A DNA stretch of 8,248 nt from JADGQM01 sp964505935 (GTDB lineage: Bacteria; Desulfobacterota; Syntrophobacteria; Syntrophobacterales; Syntrophobacteraceae): assembly GCA_964505935.1 (NCBI GenBank), contig CAZDKX010000226.1:1-8248 (forward strand), written 5' to 3'. This document shows, piece by piece, positions 1 through 5,085 of this stretch. The first letter of the stretch is position 1. Every line of letters starts with the position of its first letter. A model generated the notes under the pieces. It saw only the letters and a program-made list of their open reading frames with translations. It made no database searches and had not been told where the DNA came from. A program made the position numbers and the translations under genes.

Positions 1-110
1 ACCCATCACCCATCACCCATCACCTATTACCCCTCACCCATCACCCATTACCCATCACCCATCACCCATTACCTATCACCCCTTACTCCTGACCCCTCAC
101 GCCTCACCCA
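1..110. repeat. Degenerate heptamer tandem array (consensus ACCCATC on + strand)
   Basis: Fifteen consecutive 7-base units can be laid out in perfect phase from position 1 to 105, followed by a partial unit ACCCA at 106-110. Units are ACCCATC or ACCCATT for most of the array, with ACCTATT/C variants, and change to ACCCCTC and ACGCCTC near livF. Variation falls mainly at unit positions 5 and 7; no unit is a base longer or shorter. The array is cut by the left window edge, so its full length is unknown. Its right end overlaps the livF stop codon (97-99) and the last four sense codons. On the minus strand the units read GGGTGAT/GGGTAAT, so TGA or TAA recurs in all three frames, while the plus strand stays open. 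No terminator hairpin for livF is visible here. Confidence 0.95.
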
Positions 111-810
111 AATAAGCTGCCTGGACCTCGGGATGCGCCATGAGCTCAGCGGCGGGCCCTTCCAACACCATGCGGCCCAATTCCATGACGTAGGCCCGGT
201 GAACCAGCTTGAGCGCTGCGCGGGCATTCTGTTCCACCAGGACGACGGTGACCCCGGCAGCGTTGATTTCCCGGAGGGTTTGGAAGATGGTCTTAACCAG
301 CAGGGGGGCGAGGCCCAGGCTGGGTTCGTCCAGGAGCAGGATCTTCGGATTGCTCATCAGGGCTCGCCCGATAGCGAGCATCTGCTGCTCACCGCCACTC
401 AGAGTCCCGCCGAGCTGCTGGCGCCGTTCGGAGAGAATCGGCAGCAGGGAATAGATCCAGTCCTGGGTTTTTTTCACCAGGAACGGGTCCTTGGCGACAA
501 AAGCGCCCAGATTCAGGTTTTCCTGGACCGTCAGGGTGTTGAAAATGCGTCGGCCTTCCGGCACCTGAGCAATGCCGAGTTTGACGATGTGGTGGGCCGG
601 CAGCTTGTGAATGGGAGCTCCTTCAAAACCGATGCTGCCTGCCGTCGCCTTAACCAGGCCGCTCAGGGTGAGCAGCGTGGTGGATTTCCCGGCCCCGTTG
701 GCGCCGAGAATGGTGACCATCTCACCTTTCTCCACCCGGAGGTTGATCCCGTGAAGCACTTCAATATTGCCGTATTTGACATGCAGGTCCGAGATCTCAA
801 GGAATGCCAT
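97..810 (-). CDS. livF: LivF-type ATP-binding protein of branched-chain/hydrophobic amino acid ABC transporter
   Basis: This cytoplasmic ATPase is one of the two nucleotide-binding subunits that drive amino acid import through LivH/LivM. The 237-residue product (normal LivF size) shows Walker A GANGAGKS at 36-43, the Q-loop Gln at 82, the signature LSGGE at 137-141 and Walker B ILLLDEP at 157-163. The switch position reads VEQN, with Gln194 instead of His; this is usual in LivF and not a defect. The ATG at 810 is chosen because the product then begins MAFLEISDL, as family members do, one base after the livG stop. A TTG at 828 would add MRKTGS and overlap livG; GAGGA lies 11-15 bases upstream of the ATG. 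The last codons (LGEA) and the TGA stop lie inside the heptamer array. It is the last gene of the operon in this window. Confidence 0.95.
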   Translation of the reverse strand: MAFLEISDLHVKYGNIEVLHGINLRVEKGEMVTILGANGAGKSTTLLTLSGLVKATAGSIGFEGAPIHKLPAHHIVKLGIAQVPEGRRIFNTLTVQENLNLGAFVAKDPFLVKKTQDWIYSLLPILSERRQQLGGTLSGGEQQMLAIGRALMSNPKILLLDEPSLGLAPLLVKTIFQTLREINAAGVTVVLVEQNARAALKLVHRAYVMELGRMVLEGPAAELMAHPEVQAAYLGEA

Positions 811-811
811 G

Positions 812-1579
812 CTACCAGTCTTCCTCAACGCCCAGGTAAGCTTCGATCACTTTCGGGTCCTGTTTGATCTGGTTAGGGGGCCCTTCCGCAATCTTCGACC
901 CATATTCCAGCACCACAATCTTTTCGCAAACCCTCATCACGAAACTCATATCATGTTCAATGAGGAGGATGGTCACTCCCTGCCCCCGGATCTTGCGAAT
1001 GAGGGAAACCAGCTGCGTGGTTTCCTGTTCATTCATACCTCCCGCCGGCTCATCGAGCATGACCAGTTTGGGCTTGGAGGCCAACGCTCGGGCGATTTCG
1101 AGGAGGCGTTGATTGCCATAGGAGAGGTTCTTGGCAAGCTGTTGAACTTGAGGGCGGAGTCCCACAAAGTCGAGGACACCCAGGGCTTGGGCCAGCGCCC
1201 GTCGTTCTTCCCGCCTTTGGTGCGGGGTATGGAGCAGGGAGGAAAGCACGCCCGCTTGCATCTGGCAGTGGGCCCCGGCGAGGACGTTTTCCAGGGCGGA
1301 GAGGTTCTGGAAGAGCCTGATGGTCTGGAAGGTCCTGCCAATCCCCAGGGCAACAATGCGGTGGGTCGGCAGACCCAGCACGGAAGCCTGGTTGAAGGTG
1401 ATCTCCCCCTGATCGGGGCGATAGATTCCCGCAATCAGATTGAACACCGTCGTCTTGCCGGCGCCGTTCGGCCCGATGACCCCGACGATTTCCCCTTCCT
1501 CGACGTCAAAGGAGACATTGCTGACCGCGGTCAGCCCGCCAAAATGCTTGGTCAGGCGGTTGATCCCGAGGACACTCAT
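812..1579 (-). CDS. livG: LivG-type ATP-binding protein of branched-chain/hydrophobic amino acid ABC transporter
   Basis: This is the second ATPase subunit of the importer, pairing with LivF at the cytoplasmic face of LivH/LivM. The 255-residue product matches the usual LivG length. Visible motifs are Walker A GPNGAGKT at 36-43, the Q-loop Gln85 in GRTFQ, the LivG-type signature LSYGNQ at 152-157, Walker B LVMLDEP at 172-178 followed by AGGMN, and the switch His209 in IEHD. The C-terminal GPPNQIKQDPKVIEAYLG segment is the family's characteristic tail. The ATG at 1579 overlaps the livM stop by four bases (ATGA), which implies translational coupling; a purine-rich stretch precedes it inside livM. 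All catalytic motifs are intact. Confidence 0.96.
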   Translation of the reverse strand: MSVLGINRLTKHFGGLTAVSNVSFDVEEGEIVGVIGPNGAGKTTVFNLIAGIYRPDQGEITFNQASVLGLPTHRIVALGIGRTFQTIRLFQNLSALENVLAGAHCQMQAGVLSSLLHTPHQRREERRALAQALGVLDFVGLRPQVQQLAKNLSYGNQRLLEIARALASKPKLVMLDEPAGGMNEQETTQLVSLIRKIRGQGVTILLIEHDMSFVMRVCEKIVVLEYGSKIAEGPPNQIKQDPKVIEAYLGVEEDW

Positions 1580-2535
1580 CCCCTGCCCTCGCCTTCCAGA
1601 GGACCCGTGAGGTCATAGGCACGGGGCTGCACCGGCAGAAGCCCCTGCGGGCGGAAGATCATCATGATCACCATGGCGGCGCCGAAGATGAGCATGCGGG
1701 CATTGGCAAAGCCACGGAAGGCTTCCGGCAGACCGACGATGAGGAAGGAGCCGAGCAGCACCCCGGGAATACTCCCGGAGCCGCCGAGGATGACAATGGT
1801 AAACATCAGGACGGATTCCCAAAAGGTGAAGGATTCCGGTGAGATGATCGTCATTTTGGCGGCATAGAGGTTCCCGGCCATCCCGGCCCAGGCGGCCCCG
1901 ACCACAAACGCCGCCAGCTTGTAGTGAGCCGTGTTCACCCCGCTGCCTTCCGCGGCCACCTCGTCTTCCCGCAGGTAATTCAAAGCCCGGCCGCATCGGG
2001 AATATTCCAGGAGATGAAAGAGGAAGACGGTTGCCCCCACCAGCGCCCAGATCAGATAGAAGAAATGCTGCGGGGTGCGCAGGACAAAACCGAAAACGCT
2101 CGGCCTGGCAATGCCGAAAATGCCGTTGGCGCCGCCGGTGATCCCGAAAACGTTATTGATGAGCGCGATGCGCACAATCTCACCCACCCCGATGGTGACG
2201 ATACAGAGGTAGTCGCCGCGGAGATGGATGATGGGACGGGCGACGATCAGGGCAAAAAGACCGGAGACGACTCCGCACAGGGGAATGAGCCACAGCACGG
2301 GAACATGAAACTGGGTGTTGATGATGGCGGTTGTATAGGCGCCCATGGCATAAAAGGCGGCGTGCCCGAGGTTGAAGAGGCCCGCATGGCCGACAATCAG
2401 GTTCAGACTGAGGGCCAGGATGGCATAGAGGCCGATATTGTTGAGCACGTCAACCCAGTAGGTGTTGAGCAACAACGGGAGAACGCCGAAGATGACCGCG
2501 AGGCATAGGATGAGGATGGTGTTTTTGCGGTTCAT
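1576..2535 (-). CDS. livM: LivM-type permease of branched-chain/hydrophobic amino acid ABC transporter
   Basis: This inner-membrane subunit forms half of the translocation channel with LivH. The 319-residue product is strongly hydrophobic, with about eight to ten membrane segments. Family landmarks are VGHAGLFNLGHAAFYAMGAY near 48-67, the cytoplasmic coupling loop GRALNYLREDEVAAEGSGVN at 182-201, GGSGSIPGVLLG at 251-262, and RPQGLL at 295-300 before a short polar tail. The coupling loop is the part expected to touch the ATPases. The ATG at 2535 overlaps the livH stop as ATGA, with a weak GAGAAAG just upstream, so translation is probably coupled to livH. It overlaps livG in the same way at its other end. 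The gene looks complete. Confidence 0.95.
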   Translation of the reverse strand: MNRKNTILILCLAVIFGVLPLLLNTYWVDVLNNIGLYAILALSLNLIVGHAGLFNLGHAAFYAMGAYTTAIINTQFHVPVLWLIPLCGVVSGLFALIVARPIIHLRGDYLCIVTIGVGEIVRIALINNVFGITGGANGIFGIARPSVFGFVLRTPQHFFYLIWALVGATVFLFHLLEYSRCGRALNYLREDEVAAEGSGVNTAHYKLAAFVVGAAWAGMAGNLYAAKMTIISPESFTFWESVLMFTIVILGGSGSIPGVLLGSFLIVGLPEAFRGFANARMLIFGAAMVIMMIFRPQGLLPVQPRAYDLTGPLEGEGRG

Positions 2536-3437
2536 ACTTTCTCGGCCACCCGTTCGCCCAGCAGCCCCGTGGGCCTTACGATGAGAATCAGGATCAGCAC
2601 GCAGAACGCGATGGCATCCTTCCAGGCAATGGAGAGGTAGGCGGCGCCGAGGGCCTCGATGACCCCCAGCAGGATGCCTCCCACCATGGCTCCGGGAATG
2701 TTGCCGATGCCCCCCAGGATGGCGGCGGTAAAGGCTTTCAGCCCATACACCCAGCCCATGGTGAAGTTGATCTGACCGTAGTAGAGCCCCACCATCAGGC
2801 CGGCCAGGCCGCCGAGCGCCGGACCGACCAAAAAGACGATGAGAATCACGCGATTGACATCGATCCCCATGAGCTTTGCCGCTCCCTGGTCGATGGCGGC
2901 GGCGCGAATGGCGGTGCCGATGCGGGTTTTTTGAATGAAAAGATAGAGAGCGGCCATCATGATCAGGGAGGTCATGAGGACCAACAGGCGTACCACCGGG
3001 ATTGACAGTCCAAAGAGGTCAATGGCGGCCTTGGGCAGAATGTTCTGGGGATAGACCTGGAAGCGGGCGCCATAGATGAGCATCACCGTATTCTGTAGGA
3101 AGATCGAGGCGCCGAGGGCGGAAACCACAGCCGAAAGGCGGGGCGAGGCGCGCAGCGGGCGATAGGCGGCCCGGTCGAGCAGGGCGCCGACCAGGGCAAT
3201 GAGCCCCATCACCATGAGCGCCAGCAGCAGGGAGCCCCAGAGGGGACCGAGGTGGTCGGTCAGGGCCGTGGCAAGGAGCAGGGTCAGTCCCAGATACGCG
3301 CCCAGGGTGAACAGGTCGGCGTGGGCAAAGTTGATCAACTTCAGCACCCCGTAGACCATGGTGTAGCCCAGCGCGATCAACGCATAGATGCCTCCGACCG
3401 CCAGGCCGTTGGTCAGTTGTTGGAAAAATTGTTCCAT
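2532..3437 (-). CDS. livH: LivH-type permease of branched-chain/hydrophobic amino acid ABC transporter
   Basis: This inner-membrane subunit is the other half of the channel. From the ATG at 3437 the product is 301 residues and begins MEQFFQQLTNGLAVGGIYAL, the normal LivH opening. Other landmarks are LGYTMVYGVLKLINFAHADLF at 23-43, the coupling loop GTAIRAAAIDQGAAKLMGID at 174-193, LGGIGNIPGAMVGG at 241-254 and RPTGLLGE at 288-295. A GTG at 3452 would add MTTQG; it has no ribosome-binding site, and the ATG has only a weak AGGG, so the start rests on family alignment. It is first of the four overlapping membrane/ATPase genes and is separated from livK by 293 bases with a terminator. I see no convincing promoter of its own. 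Confidence 0.94.
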   Translation of the reverse strand: MEQFFQQLTNGLAVGGIYALIALGYTMVYGVLKLINFAHADLFTLGAYLGLTLLLATALTDHLGPLWGSLLLALMVMGLIALVGALLDRAAYRPLRASPRLSAVVSALGASIFLQNTVMLIYGARFQVYPQNILPKAAIDLFGLSIPVVRLLVLMTSLIMMAALYLFIQKTRIGTAIRAAAIDQGAAKLMGIDVNRVILIVFLVGPALGGLAGLMVGLYYGQINFTMGWVYGLKAFTAAILGGIGNIPGAMVGGILLGVIEALGAAYLSIAWKDAIAFCVLILILIVRPTGLLGERVAEKV

Positions 3438-3504
3438 ACCCTGAGTCGTCACCTATTTTTCGCTAAGTACCGCGCCGCAGAATAAAGTGGCTTTCATCTC
3501 GGAA

Positions 3505-3575
3505 CGTCATCCCGGCATGCTTTTGGCCCGAATCCAGAAAAGACAGCCTGGCCCCCCGCGTGTGCGGGGGTGACG
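3505..3575. repeat. 71-bp palindromic intergenic repeat (GTCATCCC...GGGGTGAC type)
   Basis: The element is bounded by CGTCATCCC (3505-3513) and GGGGTGACG (3567-3575), which pair apart from one T/C difference. Inside are an imperfect left hairpin (CCCGG...GGCCCG), a central AATCCAG...CCTGG pair, and a right hairpin of CCCCCGC (3553-3559), loop GTGT, and GCGGGGG (3564-3570). This plan, two hairpins joined by TCCAG/CTGG with GTCAT ends, is that of a common dispersed palindromic repeat in proteobacterial intergenic DNA, recognised from memory. It lies in the livK-livH gap and would be transcribed in any message running through, where it could fold and affect stability. The rest of this gap, apart from the terminator, holds no gene that I can see. 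Confidence 0.7.
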
Positions 3576-3669
3576 GTTCGGAGTCAGACCCTTACTTGTG
3601 GGCCCTGTACCGCGGATGCCTCAAAGGGTTATCCGAAAGGCCAGTGGCCTTCTCGTCATCCTCCGCATG

Positions 3670-3706
3670 AAAAAATCAGCGCATGGGAAGCCGCCTTCCC
3701 ATGCGC
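3670..3706 (-). terminator. Intrinsic terminator downstream of livK
   Basis: A perfect 12-bp stem pairs GCGCATGGGAAG (3679-3690) with CTTCCCATGCGC (3695-3706) around a 4-base loop. Read on the minus strand, the stem is followed by TGA and then six T (3675-3670), the classic Rho-independent layout. It begins 24 bases after the livK stop codon. The plus-strand side lacks a T run, so it acts for livK. Because livHMGF lie downstream on the same strand, it probably lets only part of transcription through. Confidence 0.9.
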
Positions 3707-3730
3707 CGATGAAAAGCAAGGAGTGTCCAG

Positions 3731-4846
3731 TTAAGGTTGAAGAATGAACTCACCCTGCGGGTTGACCTGATAGACCTTGTAGACTTCGCCGACTCGGTCA
3801 CCCTTGTCGTTGAAGGTGATCTTACCCGTCAAGCCGGGAAAATCCTTCAGCTCTTTGTGCAGATAATCAGACAATTTACCGGTGTCGGTGGCTTTGGTCT
3901 GATCCAACGCGGCGGCCGCTACCCGGAAGCCGTCTCCGGCCAGCACCGCATAGATCGAGCTCGGGGGGTTCCCGTATTTTTTGGCAAACGCCGCCAGGAA
4001 GGCCTTGGCCTGTTCAAACGGCAGGTCCTTGGGCAGAGGGGCACTCAGAAAGTAGAAACCGGCCGCCGCATCCTTCCCGGCGATCTTCACCAGGTCCGGA
4101 TTGTTGGTGGCATCGCCGCCCATGAACGGAACATTCCAGTTCATCTCCTTCTTCTGCTTGAGGAGCAGGCCCCCTTCCCCGTAATAGCCGGTGAAGAACA
4201 CGAAATCAGGCCCGACCGCCTTCATTTTCGTGAGAATCGCCGTGTAGTCCTGTTCCTTCGGTGTCAGGGCTTCGAAGAAAACAAGGTCCACTTTGCCCTG
4301 GAGGAGGGCTTTGGCTTCGTCGGCAAGCCCCTTGGCGTAGGTACTGTTGTCATGAAGGATCGCCAGCTTCTTCACACCCAACTTCTGAATGGCCTGGGCC
4401 GCCACTTTAGCCTGTTCATCATCACGCGGGCAGGTCCTGAAGAAAAAGGGCAGGTTCTTTTCCGTCAGCCGAATGGCGGTCGAGCCATTGGCAATCTGGA
4501 TGATCTTGGCCTCGTTGTAAATGTTCTGCGTCGCTTCGGTCACGGCTGAGCCGTAAGTCCCGATAACCGCCACCACCCCCTGCGTGGCCAACCGCTGCGC
4601 GGCCAGCGAAGCGGTGCGGGGGTCGCCGCCGTCGTCTTCGCTGATCACTTCCACCTTTTTCCCGGCGATCCCACCCTTGGCGTTGCTTTCCTCGGCCAGC
4701 AGATCCAGGACCTGTTTCATTTCCTGTCCCTCGCTTGCCCACGAACCGGTCATGGGTCCCATGAGGCCAATCTTGACCGTATCGGCGGCATATGCCTGAC
4801 CCACCAAACAGGACAACACCAGAGCAGCAAAAAGCACCTTCTTCAT
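3731..4846 (-). CDS. livK: LivJ/LivK-type periplasmic amino acid-binding protein
   Basis: This substrate-binding protein captures a hydrophobic or branched-chain amino acid in the periplasm and delivers it to LivHM. The 371-residue precursor starts with a signal peptide, MKKVLFAALVLSCLVGQAYA, with likely cleavage after AYA at 20. The mature part has the type I periplasmic-binding fold landmarks: VKIGLMGPMTGSWASEG (24-40), EDDGGDP (70-76), VIGTYGSAVTEA (94-105), IANGSTAIR (118-126), FFRTCPRDDEQ (135-145), GGDATNNP (243-250) and a C-terminal GKITFNDKGD (341-350). The ATG at 4846 is chosen because it opens the signal peptide and has GGGGAGGA four bases upstream. An in-frame ATG at 4903 would put 19 residues in front of the signal peptide. 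A strong terminator follows. The ligand cannot be read from sequence; divergence from putA makes proline plausible. Confidence 0.94.
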   Translation of the reverse strand: MKKVLFAALVLSCLVGQAYAADTVKIGLMGPMTGSWASEGQEMKQVLDLLAEESNAKGGIAGKKVEVISEDDGGDPRTASLAAQRLATQGVVAVIGTYGSAVTEATQNIYNEAKIIQIANGSTAIRLTEKNLPFFFRTCPRDDEQAKVAAQAIQKLGVKKLAILHDNSTYAKGLADEAKALLQGKVDLVFFEALTPKEQDYTAILTKMKAVGPDFVFFTGYYGEGGLLLKQKKEMNWNVPFMGGDATNNPDLVKIAGKDAAAGFYFLSAPLPKDLPFEQAKAFLAAFAKKYGNPPSSIYAVLAGDGFRVAAAALDQTKATDTGKLSDYLHKELKDFPGLTGKITFNDKGDRVGEVYKVYQVNPQGEFILQP

Positions 4847-4850
4847 GGAA

Positions 4851-4858
4851 TCCTCCCC
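4851..4858 (-). promoter_or_regulatory. Ribosome binding site that fixes the livK start
   Basis: GGGGAGGA on the minus strand lies four bases before the ATG at 4846, directly ahead of the signal peptide. It supports this start over the in-frame ATG at 4903, whose own GGGAGGA is about 11 bases away. Confidence 0.8.
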
Positions 4859-4935
4859 TTTTGAAGTAAGAAGTGACGACGACCAGCGCAATCCGACAAA
4901 CATCTTTCCCGAACTCCTCCCTGGAAGTGTGCGAA

Positions 4936-4964
4936 AAAATAGCAGGAGACCCCTTTACTGTCAA
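4936..4964 (-). promoter_or_regulatory. Sigma-70 promoter for livK
   Basis: On the minus strand, a consensus -35 TTGACA (4964-4959) is followed by exactly 17 bases and a -10 TATTTT (4941-4936). Transcription should start near 4929, giving a leader of about 80 bases before the livK ATG. This is the best promoter in the window and, with readthrough of the terminator, may also serve livHMGF. Confidence 0.8.
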
Positions 4965-4993
4965 CGCTTCCTTCGTGGTGAAAAAAGATGGTT

Positions 4994-5025
4994 TGTTTCC
5001 CGACCAAGTCTCACCCGGGAAAACA
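4994..5025. promoter_or_regulatory. Inverted repeat between the divergent promoters (candidate operator)
   Basis: TGTTTCCCG (4994-5002) and CGGGAAAACA (5016-5025) form inverted arms, differing by one extra A, around a 13-base spacer. The site sits upstream of the putA -35 region, centred about 53 bases before its predicted start, and about 80 bases upstream of the livK start. That position suits an activator or a shared regulator. The regulator is not encoded in this window, and no known consensus was recognised. Confidence 0.4.
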
Positions 5026-5026
5026 G

Positions 5027-5056
5027 TTTTCGCGAACCGTGCCCGAGCTGTATAAT
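5027..5056 (+). promoter_or_regulatory. Promoter for putA
   Basis: A perfect -10 TATAAT lies at 5051-5056. The best -35, TTTTCG at 5027-5032 with an 18-base spacer, matches the TTGACA consensus at only three of six bases. It overlaps a small palindrome, TTCGCGAA (5029-5036). A strong -10 with a poor -35 fits an activator-dependent promoter. The predicted start near 5063 leaves a leader of roughly 23 bases that contains the putA ribosome-binding site. Confidence 0.65.
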
Positions 5057-5085
5057 ACCGTGTAGCTTCAACAGGGAGGAAAGCC

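Noticed and set aside
1..110. Short repeats as a CRISPR array
   Set aside because: The units are 7 bases with no spacers, and no cas gene is present.
97..810. Missing switch histidine in LivF (VEQN)
   Set aside because: Gln at this place is usual in LivF proteins, so it is not a sign of inactivation.
811..828. TTG start of livF giving MRKTGS extension
   Set aside because: The ATG at 810 gives the normal LivF N-terminus and length; the extension overlaps livG and matches nothing in the family.
133..1618. Plus-strand open frames of 244 and 283 codons over livF and livG
   Set aside because: They lie opposite two ATPase genes with complete Walker and signature motifs and show no family features; they are shadows.
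3438..3669. Separate promoter for livH, for example ATGACG with TTTATT, or a sigma-54 site
   Set aside because: The best pair has a poor -35 and -10, and no GG-N10-GC sigma-54 pattern was found on the minus strand.
4787..4846. Lipoprotein signal in LivK (VLSC, Cys13)
   Set aside because: The cysteine is too close to the N-terminus and the -2 residue is Leu; AYA before residue 21 is a good signal peptidase I site, so a soluble periplasmic protein is more likely.
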